A DNA stretch of 64,000 bases from Bradyrhizobium sp. KBS0727 (GTDB lineage Bacteria; Pseudomonadota; Alphaproteobacteria; Rhizobiales; Xanthobacteraceae). Positions 18,016-27,585 of this stretch are shown here, in pieces (position 1 is the first letter of the stretch; each line of letters begins with the position of its first letter). The stretch covers positions 2,785,501 through 2,849,500 of the forward strand of contig NZ_CP042176.1 in NCBI RefSeq assembly GCF_005937885.2. The letters are read 5' to 3'. Below the pieces are notes generated by a model. The model had not been told where the DNA came from, made no database searches, and was given only the letters and a program-made list of their open reading frames with translations. The translations under genes were made by a program, and so were the position numbers.

Positions 18016-19146
18016 ATGGTGTGGAAATATGGAAATCCGGTTCAGATCGAATTCGGCGTCGACAGTTTCGCCAAACTGGCTGAGCTGATCGGAGGCCGGC
18101 GATATGCCCTGGTCACTTACGGCGAGCCGTTCTTTGACGAACTGGCGGGCCGGTTGAAAGAGACCGCCGGCGCGCCCGCTCTCGTGATCAGCGATGTGGC
18201 GCCCAATCCCGATTACCGATTGCTGGCCGAACAAACCGGCCGGTTCGCCAAGCTGGAGCGGCAGCCAGAGGTGATCGTCGCTCTCGGTGGTGGCTCGGTT
18301 ATCGACTCGGCCAAGGTTTTCGCCGCGGCGGGGGGCGACTTCGGAAAAATCAAAACCTTCCTGGAAAGCCAGAAAGGCGCCGAGCAGCTCTCGGCCATTC
18401 CCATCATCGCGGTTCCGACGACGGCAGGCACCGGAAGCGAAGTGACTTGCTGGGGGACAGTCTGGGACGAGGCGAACGGAAAAAAGTATTCTCTCGCTCG
18501 GCCAAATCTCTATCCGACTCACGCCGTCGTCGATCCGCGCCTGATGCTGGGCAAGCCGCTGCTGCTGACGATCAGCACCGGACTCGACGCATTGTCGCAC
18601 TCGCTGGAAAGCCTGTGGAACGTCAATAACAATCCGGTGTCCGCCAATCACGCCGTTTTCGCCGCCCGCAATATCCTGGAGGTATTGCCGAAGCTTGTGA
18701 AGGATCTCGGCAATATTGAATTGCGTGGCCGGATGGCGATGGCGGCCTTGTTCGCAGGCCTGGCATTCTCGAACACCAAAACCGCTATCGCCCACTCACT
18801 GTCCTACCCGATCACGTTGCGGCATGGCGTTCAGCACGGAATCGCATGTTCGTTCTCGCTGCCGATGGTGCTGCGCAGCGTCCAGGGCGTCGGTGGTATC
18901 TGCGAAGACAGCCTGAAGCAGATTTTTGGCGTCGATCTGGCGCGTGGCGCCGACGATCTGGAAGATCTTCTCGGGCTGCTCGGAATCTCCAGCAACCCCG
19001 CCGCGTACAAGATCGATCGCCAGGAGTGGCGCCTTCTGATCGAGGATTCGCTTCAAGGCGAGCGCGGAAAGAATTTTCTCGGCTCGGGAGACCGGTTGAT
19101 TGAGGCGTCGCAGATGATGCGCCTGCCGAAAGCCAAGACTGCGTGA
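18016..19146 (+). CDS. Iron-type alcohol dehydrogenase, phosphonoacetaldehyde reductase-like
   Basis: A 376-residue group III metal-dependent alcohol dehydrogenase. The expected metal ligands are all present: Asp191 and His195 (GLDALSHSLE), His260 (TAIAHSLSYP) and His274 (GVQHGIAC). The dinucleotide-binding part has LGGGSVIDSAKVFA and VPTTAGTGSEVT. The C-terminal half, including AFSNTKTAIAHSLSYP and HGIACSFSLP, resembles the PhpC/FomC-type phosphonoacetaldehyde reductases that interconvert phosphonoacetaldehyde and 2-hydroxyethylphosphonate. Next to phnA and phnY it more likely works in the oxidative direction, feeding 2-hydroxyethylphosphonate into catabolism. The family call is firm; substrate and direction are inference. 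It is first in the operon after the divergent LysR gene. Confidence 0.82.
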   Translation: MVWKYGNPVQIEFGVDSFAKLAELIGGRRYALVTYGEPFFDELAGRLKETAGAPALVISDVAPNPDYRLLAEQTGRFAKLERQPEVIVALGGGSVIDSAKVFAAAGGDFGKIKTFLESQKGAEQLSAIPIIAVPTTAGTGSEVTCWGTVWDEANGKKYSLARPNLYPTHAVVDPRLMLGKPLLLTISTGLDALSHSLESLWNVNNNPVSANHAVFAARNILEVLPKLVKDLGNIELRGRMAMAALFAGLAFSNTKTAIAHSLSYPITLRHGVQHGIACSFSLPMVLRSVQGVGGICEDSLKQIFGVDLARGADDLEDLLGLLGISSNPAAYKIDRQEWRLLIEDSLQGERGKNFLGSGDRLIEASQMMRLPKAKTA

Positions 19147-19210
19147 ATTGAAGCCGCCGGAAGTTGCACGCGTTAAGCGTGCTCACCGCGGCGTGACAGG
19201 GAGAATGACT

Positions 19211-20455
19211 ATGAAAACCAATGGAAAGACCATCGTCGTCAACGGCCGCGCCTACAATCCGCCCGAGCGGCCGACTGTTGTGATTTGCCTCGATGGATCC
19301 GAGCCCGGATATATCGAGCAGGCGATCGAAGCCGGCGTAGCGCCGACCTTCGCGCGGTTCATCAAGGAGGGCGCGCACGTTCACGCCAGCAGCGTGATTC
19401 CGAGTTTTACCAACCCGAACAATCTGTCGATCATTACCGGGCGCCCGCCATCGGTGCATGGGATCGCCGGAAATTACTTCTACGACACCGCCAGCGGCGT
19501 CGAAGTGATGATGAACGACCCGAAGTTCCTGCGCGCGCCGACAATCCTCTCGGGTGTTCACGACGCCGGGTTCAAGGTCGCGGCTGTCACCGCCAAGGAC
19601 AAGTTACGTACCCTGTTGTCGCACGGGCTCGATTATTCGACCGGCCGCGCCTTCGCCTTCTCGGCCGAAAGGGCCGACCAGGCGACGATGAAAGACAACG
19701 GGATCGACGATCTCCTCCGCTTCGTCGGACGGCCGTTGCCGGAAGTCTACTCTGCCGATTTGTCGGAGTTTGTGTTCGCCGCCGGCGTCAAGCTGGTCGA
19801 GCGCCATCGCCCCGACCTGATGTACCTGTCGACGACCGATTACATCCAGCACAAGGTCGGTCCGGGAACCAGGATTGCGAACGACTTCTACGGAATGATC
19901 GACGGCTATCTGGCGCAACTTGATGCGTTGGGCTGTAACATCGTTGCCACCGCGGACCATGGAATGAACGACAAGTTTATCCAGGGCGGTCAGCCTGACG
20001 TGCTGTACCTCCAGGATTTGTTCGACGACTGGATCGGCAAGGGGCAGGCGCGCGTCATTTTGCCGATCACCGATCCCTACGTGGCGCACCATGGATCGCT
20101 GGGTTCATTTGCAACGATCTATACGCCCCCCGGCGCGAACGTCGACGAGCTCATCGCAAGGCTGAAGGGCACTCCCGGCGTCGAACTGGCGATGACCCGT
20201 AAAGCTGCTTGCGAACGGTTTGAGCTACCCACCGACCGCGTCGGCGACATCGTCGTCATCTCGTCGAGGCACAAGGTGCTGGGAACGAGCCGGGACCGCC
20301 ACGATCTGTCGGGGCTGACCGAGCCGCTGAGGTCACATGGCGGGATTACGGAAGAACGCGTTCCGCTGATCGCAAACGGCAAGATTGTCATCCCGCCCGG
20401 TCACGTCTTGCGAAACTTTGACGTGTTCGACGTGGCCCTCAATCGCATTCAGTGA
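19211..20455 (+). CDS. phnA: Phosphonoacetate hydrolase PhnA
   Basis: An alkaline-phosphatase-superfamily zinc enzyme that cleaves the C-P bond of phosphonoacetate to acetate and phosphate. The 414-residue product shows Asp28 ([10 protein letters not shown]), the probable Thr67 nucleophile (SFTNPNNLS), Asp210/His214 (TTDYIQHK), Asp249-His250 (TADHGMND) and His376 (RSHGGITEE), matching the two-metal site of the family. The second of two close ATGs is chosen because it sits about six bases after GGGAGA. phnY follows after 28 nt. This is the terminal step of the phnA-phnY route known from rhizobia. Confidence 0.93.
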   Translation: MKTNGKTIVVNGRAYNPPERPTVVICLDGSEPGYIEQAIEAGVAPTFARFIKEGAHVHASSVIPSFTNPNNLSIITGRPPSVHGIAGNYFYDTASGVEVMMNDPKFLRAPTILSGVHDAGFKVAAVTAKDKLRTLLSHGLDYSTGRAFAFSAERADQATMKDNGIDDLLRFVGRPLPEVYSADLSEFVFAAGVKLVERHRPDLMYLSTTDYIQHKVGPGTRIANDFYGMIDGYLAQLDALGCNIVATADHGMNDKFIQGGQPDVLYLQDLFDDWIGKGQARVILPITDPYVAHHGSLGSFATIYTPPGANVDELIARLKGTPGVELAMTRKAACERFELPTDRVGDIVVISSRHKVLGTSRDRHDLSGLTEPLRSHGGITEERVPLIANGKIVIPPGHVLRNFDVFDVALNRIQ

Positions 20456-20483
20456 TCCGGCGCCGATCCGACAGGAGCGTTCA

Positions 20484-21932
20484 ATGAACATACAGGCTCA
20501 AGCCGTTCGTCACGAACAAATGCGGATCGCGGGCGCGCGCATCGATACCGATGAGCGCGTCAACGTGGTCAACCCCTACACCAACAAGGTTGTCGGCACG
20601 GTGCCGGCTGCGCGCCCCGAGCAGGTGCGCGACGCCTTCGCCAAGGCCAAGGCCTTCAAATCCAAACTGACGCGCTATGAGCGTCAGCAAATCCTGCTCA
20701 GGACCGCGGACCTTCTTGCAAGCCGCAAGGAAGAATTCGCGCGGTTGATTACGGCGGAATCCGGTCTGTGCTGGAAGGATTCGCTCTATGAGGCCGGCCG
20801 CGCTTACGACGTTTATTCCTTCGCCGGCCAGTTGACCATCAAGGACGATAGCGAGGTGTTTTCCTGCGACATCAGCCCGCAGGGCAAGTCGCGCAAGATC
20901 TTTACCATGCGCACGCCCTTGCTGGGGACCATCTCGGCGATCACGCCATTCAATCATCCGCTGAACATGGTGAGCCACAAGATCGCGCCGGCGATCGCCA
21001 CCAATAACCGGATCGTCCTGAAGCCCACGGAGTTGACGCCCCTCACCGCCCTGGCGTTGGCCGACGTCCTCTACGAAGCCGGACTGCCGCCGGAAATGCT
21101 CTCGGTCGTAACCGGAAATCCCCAATCGATGGGGGATGCCATGATTACCGATCCCGATGCCGATCTCGTCACCTTCACCGGCTCGGTCCGTGTCGGCAAG
21201 CACATCGCCGCGAACGCCGGCTACAAACGCCTGGTCCTCGAACTTGGTGGCAACGATCCGCTGATCGTCATGGAAGATGCCGACCTCGAGAAGGCGGCAG
21301 AGCTGGCGGTGTTGGGCGCCACCAAGAACTCAGGCCAGCGCTGCACCGCCGTCAAGCGCATCCTTTGCGTGGAGGCTGTCGCCGACGAGTTCGCCGAGCT
21401 TGTGCTCAAGCGAGCCAGGAAACTGAAGTGCGGGGATCCGATGGATCCGTCGGTGGATGTCGGAACGGTTATCCATGAAGGGGCGGCGAAGGAGTTCGAG
21501 CGCCGGGTTGAGGACGCCGTGAAGGACGGTGCTCGCCTGCTTCACGGAAACGATCGTCAAGGAGCGCTTTACCCGCCCACCGTCGTTGACCATGTCCCGT
21601 ACACGTCCGAGCTGGTTCTGCAAGAAACGTTCGGTCCCGTGATTCCAATCATCCGGGTCCCCAACGACATCGAGAGCGTGATCAGGATTTCCAACTCGAC
21701 CGCCTTCGGTCTGTCGTCGGGCGTGTGCACAAACCGCCTCGATTACATCACGCGTTTCGTCAACGAGCTCGACGTTGGCACCGTGAATGTCTGGGAAGTT
21801 CCTGGCTATCGCATTGAGATGTCGCCGTTCGGAGGCATCAAGGATTCCGGGCTTGGATACAAGGAAGGCGTGCAGGAGGCGATGAAGAGCTTCACGAACG
21901 TGAAGACGTACTCGCTTCCGTGGTCGACGTAG
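20484..21932 (+). CDS. phnY: Phosphonoacetaldehyde dehydrogenase PhnY
   Basis: An aldehyde-dehydrogenase-superfamily enzyme of 482 residues that oxidises phosphonoacetaldehyde to phosphonoacetate with NAD. The catalytic Cys287 lies in [11 protein letters not shown] and the general-base Glu253 in [11 protein letters not shown]. The cofactor motif is [13 protein letters not shown] and the [16 protein letters not shown] tail is present. Its assignment as PhnY rests on the family resemblance and on adjacency to phosphonoacetate hydrolase. An AGGAG ribosome-binding site precedes the ATG. No AEP transaminase (phnW) or phosphonatase (phnX) gene is present nearby, so the aldehyde must come from elsewhere or from the upstream alcohol dehydrogenase. 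Confidence 0.92.
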   Translation: MNIQAQAVRHEQMRIAGARIDTDERVNVVNPYTNKVVGTVPAARPEQVRDAFAKAKAFKSKLTRYERQQILLRTADLLASRKEEFARLITAESGLCWKDSLYEAGRAYDVYSFAGQLTIKDDSEVFSCDISPQGKSRKIFTMRTPLLGTISAITPFNHPLNMVSHKIAPAIATNNRIVLKPTELTPLTALALADVLYEAGLPPEMLSVVTGNPQSMGDAMITDPDADLVTFTGSVRVGKHIAANAGYKRLVLELGGNDPLIVMEDADLEKAAELAVLGATKNSGQRCTAVKRILCVEAVADEFAELVLKRARKLKCGDPMDPSVDVGTVIHEGAAKEFERRVEDAVKDGARLLHGNDRQGALYPPTVVDHVPYTSELVLQETFGPVIPIIRVPNDIESVIRISNSTAFGLSSGVCTNRLDYITRFVNELDVGTVNVWEVPGYRIEMSPFGGIKDSGLGYKEGVQEAMKSFTNVKTYSLPWST

Positions 21933-22036
21933 CCGTCGAAGCCCGTCGGGCGCGCGCCCGCCCATTCAAATGCGTCAATCGGAATCAGCCCGGAAGAAGT
22001 GCTGACCGGCATCGAAATTAAAACAGGGAGGTTGAA

Positions 22037-23344
22037 ATGTCTGTGATGCAAAGTCCGGCGATGGGGTCCGTCGGTATCGTGAATCCCGAGCTCGCTAGCA
22101 ATTTTCGACGCGCGCAATGGCGAATGCTGTTGGCCGCGATGTTCTGCTACCTGTTCTTTTATACAGGTCGGCAAACCTTTGGCTTTGCCATCCCCGGCAT
22201 TCAAGCCGAATTTGGTGTGACCAAGGAGGCATTGGGTTGGGCCAGCGCCGCATTGCTGTGGTGTTACGCGGTCGGTCAGGCCATCAACGGCAACCTCGGT
22301 GACAAGCTCGGCGGCCGTCGCGTGATGAGCGCAGGTGCGATCCTGTCGTTCATCATGAACTGGGCGACAAGCCTGTCCACCGGCATTGTCAGCCTGTCGG
22401 TGTTCTGGGGCATCAACGGGTATTTTCAGTCGATGGGATGGGCGCCCGGCAGCCGGCTCCTGTCCAACTGGTGGGGACGTCACGAGCGCGGAACGGTTTA
22501 TGGGCTTTATACATTTGCCGCGGGACTGGCCTCAGTCCTCTCGTTCGTGACTTCTCTGATCGTTGTCGGTTACTTCCAGCTCGACTGGCGCTGGATATTC
22601 AGAATTCCTGTCCTGCTTCTGCTGATCGGCGGAATCGCGTTCTATCTGATCGCTCGCGAGAAGCCGGAAGACATGGGCTTTGCATCGCCGCATGACGATG
22701 CGGTTGACGACGCGGCGATATCAGAAGTCTCGGATTCCGAAAGCTCGTTTGCCAGATACAAGGCGGTGTTGTCGAACTGGCGGTTGCTGGTGGCAGGCGT
22801 TGCCATCGGATTTCAGAACGCCGCAAGGTACGGGCTTCTGGTGTGGGTGCCCGTCCATTTTCTCGGTGCCAACTGGACCAAGGCCGATGCAGCGGCGGCG
22901 ATTGATCCCCGCTGGATCAGCATTGCGCTGCCGGTCGGCATGGCGTTTGGCGCGTTTTCCAACGGCTGGGTTTCGGACAAGCTCTTCAACTCGCGCCGTT
23001 ATGCCGCGATCGTGCTCTACATGGTCCTGGCGGCGATCACGGCGCTCTACATGTACACCATTCCGACCACGGCCGTGTATCAGGGAATGGTCGTGCTGTT
23101 CCTGTGCGGCTTCTTCGTCTACGGCCCGCAATCATCGTTCTGGGCGCTGTGTCCCGATCTGGTCGGGCACAAGCGGGCGGGCACGGCGACTGGCGTCATG
23201 AACTTCTGCGCCTACTTGTTCGCCGGTTTGGGCGAACCGGTGATCGGACACTTCATGGACGGCCATCCGACCTCGATTGTATTTCTGGTCGTCTCGGTAT
23301 GTGCCGCAGCCAGCGCGACCGTCGCACTCTTTATTCGACGCTAA
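22037..23344 (+). CDS. Organophosphate:phosphate antiporter-family MFS transporter
   Basis: A 435-residue major-facilitator transporter of the GlpT/UhpT/PgtP (OPA) group. Clues are the MFCYLFFYTGRQTFGFAIPG start, GWASAALLWCYAVGQAINGN, the DKLGGRRVM loop and the NGYFQSMGWAPGSRLLSNWW helix. About twelve hydrophobic segments are visible with a charged central loop near 215-235. It is the last gene of the phosphonate operon after a 104-nt gap, with CAGGGAGG as ribosome-binding site. A phosphonate such as 2-hydroxyethylphosphonate or phosphonoacetate, exchanged for phosphate, is a reasonable substrate guess; glycerol-3-phosphate cannot be excluded. Confidence 0.88.
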   Translation: MSVMQSPAMGSVGIVNPELASNFRRAQWRMLLAAMFCYLFFYTGRQTFGFAIPGIQAEFGVTKEALGWASAALLWCYAVGQAINGNLGDKLGGRRVMSAGAILSFIMNWATSLSTGIVSLSVFWGINGYFQSMGWAPGSRLLSNWWGRHERGTVYGLYTFAAGLASVLSFVTSLIVVGYFQLDWRWIFRIPVLLLLIGGIAFYLIAREKPEDMGFASPHDDAVDDAAISEVSDSESSFARYKAVLSNWRLLVAGVAIGFQNAARYGLLVWVPVHFLGANWTKADAAAAIDPRWISIALPVGMAFGAFSNGWVSDKLFNSRRYAAIVLYMVLAAITALYMYTIPTTAVYQGMVVLFLCGFFVYGPQSSFWALCPDLVGHKRAGTATGVMNFCAYLFAGLGEPVIGHFMDGHPTSIVFLVVSVCAAASATVALFIRR

Positions 23345-23354
23345 CGTAGCTTGA

Positions 23355-23393
23355 TCCACTGCTCCCTCGTCGAAAACACGAGGGAGCAGTGGA
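23355..23393. terminator. Strong 16-bp hairpin, likely bidirectional terminator
   Basis: TCCACTGCTCCCTCGT (23355-23370) pairs perfectly with its complement at 23378-23393 around a 7-nt loop. It lies between the convergent ends of the transporter and acyl-CoA dehydrogenase genes. There is no long T-tract on either side, but the stem is strong enough to act as a shared transcript end. The rest of the 143-bp gap shows nothing else. Confidence 0.75.
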
Positions 23394-23487
23394 CCTTACA
23401 TAAGGTGAATACGTCGCATATGCAGGCGCGACTCCGAGGAGTTGCCCAAAGTCGATGTGACCGGATATCGGCATCAGCCCGAGCCAG

Positions 23488-24636
23488 TTAACGCAACCCC
23501 AGGCCGCGCGCGATGATTCCGCGCAGGATCTCGCGGGCGCCTCCGCGGAGAGAAAAAGAGGGGGCGTGCAACGTGGTGTAGGCCAGCACCGCGGAGAAGT
23601 CGGTCGTCGATGACGAGGTCGGCTCGGCGCCGACCAGGAGGCGGGCGATTTCCGGGACTTCCTGTTCAAGTACTGCGCCGAGATCCTTCACGATCGCGGC
23701 CTGTAGCGTTGGATCGGACCCGGCCTGCAACATTCCGGCGACGGATCGGGACATTCGGCGAAGCGTCACGATATGCGCGACGAGGCGGCCGACGGTCGCC
23801 TTGGCGTGATCGGACGGTGAATTTCCCAAGGAGCGGACCATTTCAACCAGCAGTTCGAAGGAAGAAAGAAATCGCTCGGGCCCGCTGCGTTCGTTGGCAA
23901 GCTCGGAGGTGACCTGTTGCCAGCCTTCCCCGATCTTGCCGATCACGCTGTCTGCCGGCAGGAAAACGTCGGTGAAGACGACCTCATTGAAATGGTGCTC
24001 GCCCGTCAGCGCGATGATCGGCCTGACTTCGACACCCGGCGTCTTCATGTCTACCAGGAACTGGCTCAGCCCCTGATGTCGCTCGCCGCCGTCTCCGGTC
24101 CGGCAGAATAGCACCATGTAATGGCTGCGATGGCCGTTGGTGGTCCAGATCTTGGTGCCGTTGACGCGATACCCGCCGTCGACCGGTACGGCCCGCGTTC
24201 GCGCAGATGCCAGATCGGAGCCGACATCCGGCTCGCTCAATCCAATACAGACGAAGCATGTGCCGGCGGCAATGCGCGGCAGGATTTCAAGGCGCTGCTG
24301 TTCGGTGCCCGAACGCAGCAACAGCGGGCCGGACTGCCGGTCGGCGATCCAGTGCGCCGAGACCGGCGCGCCATGGGCCAGCATCTCTTCGAGCACGACA
24401 TAGCGTTCGAGCGCGCTGCGCTCATGGCCGCCATAGCGCTTCGGCCAGGTCATGCCGATCCAGCCGCGCTCGCCCATTTTGGCGCTGAACTCGGCACTCC
24501 AGCCGTTCCAGCTTTCGGCGCGTTGCAGGGCAGTGGTGCCGGCCAATTCGGTCTTGAGGAAGTCGCGCACCTCGCGCCGCAGTTCTTCGGCCTCGGGCGA
24601 ATGCGGCGGCGGCGCAAACGGGAACTGGTTCGTCAT
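23488..24636 (-). CDS. Acyl-CoA dehydrogenase (first of an overlapping pair)
   Basis: A 382-residue FAD-dependent acyl-CoA dehydrogenase. Recognisable segments are GWIGMTWPKRYGG, CIGLSEPDVGSDLASARTRA (FAD/substrate region), VNGTKIWTTNGH, GVEVRPIIALTGEHHFNEV and the C-terminal SFSLRGGAREILRGIIARGL. The ATG overlaps the stop of the preceding acyl-CoA dehydrogenase by 4 nt. Adjacent overlapping pairs of this kind often encode alpha2beta2 heterotetramers, as in actinobacterial steroid side-chain degradation. It is the last gene of the iclR-dctP operon, so it probably desaturates the CoA ester of the TRAP-imported acid. Confidence 0.9.
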   Translation of the reverse strand: MTNQFPFAPPPHSPEAEELRREVRDFLKTELAGTTALQRAESWNGWSAEFSAKMGERGWIGMTWPKRYGGHERSALERYVVLEEMLAHGAPVSAHWIADRQSGPLLLRSGTEQQRLEILPRIAAGTCFVCIGLSEPDVGSDLASARTRAVPVDGGYRVNGTKIWTTNGHRSHYMVLFCRTGDGGERHQGLSQFLVDMKTPGVEVRPIIALTGEHHFNEVVFTDVFLPADSVIGKIGEGWQQVTSELANERSGPERFLSSFELLVEMVRSLGNSPSDHAKATVGRLVAHIVTLRRMSRSVAGMLQAGSDPTLQAAIVKDLGAVLEQEVPEIARLLVGAEPTSSSTTDFSAVLAYTTLHAPSFSLRGGAREILRGIIARGLGLR

Positions 24637-25700
24637 CGGGACGCTCCGATATCGGTGATGCCATACCACAGCCGATCCGGACCGCCCTCGATCGCGGCTT
24701 GGCCTATTCGCGTGCTCCATTCGGTCTCGTTGCCGAACTCATCCCGCCACGACAACAGCCGCCGGGTGTAAAAGTGGAGGCTGTGTTCATGGGTAAATCC
24801 GAACGCGCCGTGAATCTGATGGGCGATGGCAGAGCCGAGGCTTGCCGCTTCGCCGGACCGGACTTTCGCGCAACCGATCGCCAGCGTCTCGACGCCTTCT
24901 TCGGTCACCGCCTCAGCGGCAAGGTCGGCCGCCGCATTGGCGGCCTCGGCCTGGGTCGCCAGAACCGCCAGGCTCTGCTGAATGCTCTGGAATTTTCCGA
25001 TCGGGCGGCCGAACTGAACGCGCTCCTCCGCGTAACGCACGCTCATCGCGGTTGCCTTCGAAAGCGCACCGGCGATCTGCTGGGCCCGCATCGCGGCTCC
25101 CATCGCGTGCAGATCCGATCTCGTGAATTCGGACGGTGCGGCGTCATTGTCTTTCAAAGCGAGGTCAATCATGAAGCTGTCGCGTGGCTCGCTGGCGACA
25201 TTGTTAGCGCAAACCGGCGCCATTCCATCGGTTGCGATGAGGACGACGTAAGGTCGTTCCTCGAAATCGGCGACCGCCACGACCGTTTTGACATGCCGTC
25301 CCCAGGGAACATGGCGCAGGCTGCCCGCCAGCGTCCATCGGCCGTCGCTTCGCTTGAGCTCGAGCGCCGGTTGATCCGCCGAAGGCACGCTGATTGGGCC
25401 GGTCGGGATAGCAATGCCCGCTTTCGCCAGCAACAGGCCCGCCAGCATGGTTTCGCCAAGCGGCAGCGGCAATGCGTGCCCGCCCGCGGCGCGCAACACC
25501 GAGAAAGCTTCCACTGGCGAAGCGCCGAAGCCGCCGGCGTCCTCGGGAATGAGCGCGCCCGGCAGTCCGGCGGCATCGACAGCCGACCACGCCGCATCGG
25601 GCCATCGGCCGGTCTCGGCGTCCGCCAGATCCTTCGGATGGCAGAGGTCGCCGAACAGCCTGTCGGCCATGTCGAACAGTGGATTCTCGGTTTGTGTCAT
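24633..25700 (-). CDS. Acyl-CoA dehydrogenase (partner subunit)
   Basis: A 355-residue acyl-CoA-dehydrogenase-family protein, shorter and more divergent than its neighbour. The N-terminal domain (FGDLCHPKDLADAETGRWPD) and middle domain are weakly conserved. The C-terminal helical domain is clear, with SVRYAEERVQFGRPIGKFQS and the HQIHGAFGFTHEHSLHFYTR motif. This pattern is common for the second subunit of heterotetrameric enzymes. It starts 38 nt after the dctM stop and overlaps the following acyl-CoA dehydrogenase by ATGA, so stoichiometric co-translation is likely. Which subunit carries the catalytic base was not settled. Confidence 0.88.
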   Translation of the reverse strand: MTQTENPLFDMADRLFGDLCHPKDLADAETGRWPDAAWSAVDAAGLPGALIPEDAGGFGASPVEAFSVLRAAGGHALPLPLGETMLAGLLLAKAGIAIPTGPISVPSADQPALELKRSDGRWTLAGSLRHVPWGRHVKTVVAVADFEERPYVVLIATDGMAPVCANNVASEPRDSFMIDLALKDNDAAPSEFTRSDLHAMGAAMRAQQIAGALSKATAMSVRYAEERVQFGRPIGKFQSIQQSLAVLATQAEAANAAADLAAEAVTEEGVETLAIGCAKVRSGEAASLGSAIAHQIHGAFGFTHEHSLHFYTRRLLSWRDEFGNETEWSTRIGQAAIEGGPDRLWYGITDIGASR

Positions 25701-25738
25701 CGTTGCGTCTTTCGCGCAGTTGGAGAGGAAAGCCGCGC

Positions 25739-27022
25739 CTACATTCGCGACGGCAACCACAGGATGATCGAGGGAAACGCGACGAACACCGCGATGATGA
25801 AAAGGTGCGCGATGAAATGCGGAAAGATGCCATGGAAAACGTCGGCCACCGGACGGTTCGCATAGCGCGCGACGATAAAGCAATTGAGCCCGATGGGAGG
25901 CGTGATCATGCCGACTTCGGCGGTCACGATCTTGATGACGCCGAACCAGATCGGATCGAAACCGAGGCTCTTGATCAGCGGCAGCACGATCGGCACCGTC
26001 AGCACCAGGATGGCGATCTGGTCCATGAAGGAGCCGAGGATGATGTAGCCACAGAGGATGAGCGTGATGATGATCCATCGCGAGACGTCGAGATGGCCGA
26101 CCCAATGCACCAGATCCTGGGTCGACTGCGTCAACGTGAAGAAATAGCCGAAGATGCTGGCACCGACGAGAATCATGGTGATCATGCAGGTGCCCTGTGC
26201 CGCATGCGTGAAGGCGTGCACGAGGGTCTTGCGATTGATGCGCCCGCGCCAGATCGCCAGCGCGAACGCGCCGGATGCGCCGAAAGCGGACGCCTCGGTG
26301 GGTGTGGCGATGCCGGTATAGATGACGGTGGTGACGATGCCGAACAAAACCAGCATCGGGCCGACGGCCTTCAGCAAGCGCAGCTTCTCGTGCATCGGCA
26401 CGTTGGTCAGCGAGGGGGCCCGCGACGGATCCTGCCAGACCAGGAAAAGGATCGTCGCCATGATCGTCAGCGTCACCAGGATGGCCGGAATGATGCCGCT
26501 GACCAACAGCTTGCCGATATTCACCTCGGCCAGCAGTCCGTAGATCACGAGCGCCACGCTGGTCGGCAGCAGCATCGATAGCGTCCCGGAAATCGCGACC
26601 ACGCCGGCCGCCATTTTCGGCTCGTATCCCTGCTTGAGCATGGCCGGCAGGCTGGTCGAGGAAAGCGTAGCCGCCGAAGCGGTGCTGGAGCCGCAGATCG
26701 CGCCGAATCCTGCACCGGCCAGTGCGGTCGCCATGCCGAGGCCGCCGGGCACGCGCCCAACCCATGCCGCGGCGGCGCGAAACAGGTCGTCGGCGACGCC
26801 GCTGACCAGCACCATTTCCGCCATCAGCAGGAACATCGGGATCGTCAGAAGTTCATAGGATCCGACCACCGAGAGCGGCGAAGTCTGAATAATCCCCGAC
26901 ACCATGTCGGGACCGCCGATCAGCCAGAGGCCGGTGCCGCCCGCTATCGCCATGGCGAAGCCGACCGGCGTTCCGATGGTGAGAAGGACGAAAAGGCTGA
27001 CGATAACGAAAAAGACGATCAT
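25739..27022 (-). CDS. dctM: TRAP transporter large permease DctM
   Basis: The 427-residue large membrane subunit of a tripartite ATP-independent periplasmic transporter. Family hallmarks are the hydrophobic start, PMFLLMAEMVLVSGVADDLF, GAICGSSTASAATLSSTSLP, GSFMDQIAILVLTVPIVLPL and TPPIGLNCFI, spread over about twelve hydrophobic segments. Its start overlaps the dctQ stop by 4 nt. With DctQ and DctP from the same operon it would import a carboxylate using the sodium gradient. The neighbouring CoA-transferase and acyl-CoA dehydrogenases suggest an acid that is then degraded as a CoA ester. Confidence 0.95.
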   Translation of the reverse strand: MIVFFVIVSLFVLLTIGTPVGFAMAIAGGTGLWLIGGPDMVSGIIQTSPLSVVGSYELLTIPMFLLMAEMVLVSGVADDLFRAAAAWVGRVPGGLGMATALAGAGFGAICGSSTASAATLSSTSLPAMLKQGYEPKMAAGVVAISGTLSMLLPTSVALVIYGLLAEVNIGKLLVSGIIPAILVTLTIMATILFLVWQDPSRAPSLTNVPMHEKLRLLKAVGPMLVLFGIVTTVIYTGIATPTEASAFGASGAFALAIWRGRINRKTLVHAFTHAAQGTCMITMILVGASIFGYFFTLTQSTQDLVHWVGHLDVSRWIIITLILCGYIILGSFMDQIAILVLTVPIVLPLIKSLGFDPIWFGVIKIVTAEVGMITPPIGLNCFIVARYANRPVADVFHGIFPHFIAHLFIIAVFVAFPSIILWLPSRM

Positions 27023-27585
27023 TCGAAGGATCCGCTCTGAATGGCTTGGGCCGATCCGGCGATCGGCGGAAGCGGGATCACTTCGCGTCCGGTCGCCAGC
27101 GTATAGCTGTGACAGACCGTTGACAGGATGAGACGCAGCGTAATCATGCCCGCGCCGAGCGGCACGAACGCCGCCGAGGCCCATGCCGGCCAGGGGAACG
27201 CGCCGGCCAGAATATCGTTGTCGATGTAGTTCTGCCACGCCCGGGCCGCGCCGGCTCGTGTCATCCACGCAAACAGTACCGCAGACAGCAGGCAGATCAC
27301 TACTTCGCAGGCGCGCCGTGCCGACGGGGTGAGATAATGATGCAGCAGGTCGACGCTGATGTGGCCATTGACGGCGAACGTCCGCGACAGCGCCAGAAAG
27401 AACAGTCCGACGATGACATAGAGCGAGATGAAATCGAACGACCATCCCCAGGGACGATTGAACAGATAGCGCAGCGCGACGTCGGTGGCGACGATCGACA
27501 TAATCAGGAACAGCGCGACCGCCGCCAGGAACGAGGCGGCACGTTCTACGGCGGACAGGGCGCGGTCGAGACGTTTGAGAATCAT
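27019..27585 (-). CDS. dctQ: TRAP transporter small permease DctQ
   Basis: A 188-residue small membrane subunit with four hydrophobic segments (about 20-38, 50-68, 92-110 and 133-155). The DctQ-type motifs ATDVALRYLFNRPWGWSFD and NGHISVDLLHHYL are present. It overlaps the MaoC gene upstream and dctM downstream by 4 nt each, so the permease genes are embedded in an enzyme operon rather than forming a separate transporter unit. The ATG at 27585 precedes the amphipathic ILKRLDRAL start usual for the family. Confidence 0.92.
   Translation of the reverse strand: MILKRLDRALSAVERAASFLAAVALFLIMSIVATDVALRYLFNRPWGWSFDFISLYVIVGLFFLALSRTFAVNGHISVDLLHHYLTPSARRACEVVICLLSAVLFAWMTRAGAARAWQNYIDNDILAGAFPWPAWASAAFVPLGAGMITLRLILSTVCHSYTLATGREVIPLPPIAGSAQAIQSGSFE

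Noticed and set aside
17938..18795. Upstream extension of the LysR reading frame on the minus strand
   Set aside because: The frame stays open opposite the alcohol dehydrogenase, but the LysR helix-turn-helix starts at 17937 and the extension has no family character.
18016..19146. Calling the alcohol dehydrogenase a 1,3-propanediol or butanol dehydrogenase
   Set aside because: The fold is shared, but C-terminal segments and the phnA/phnY context fit a phosphonate role better.
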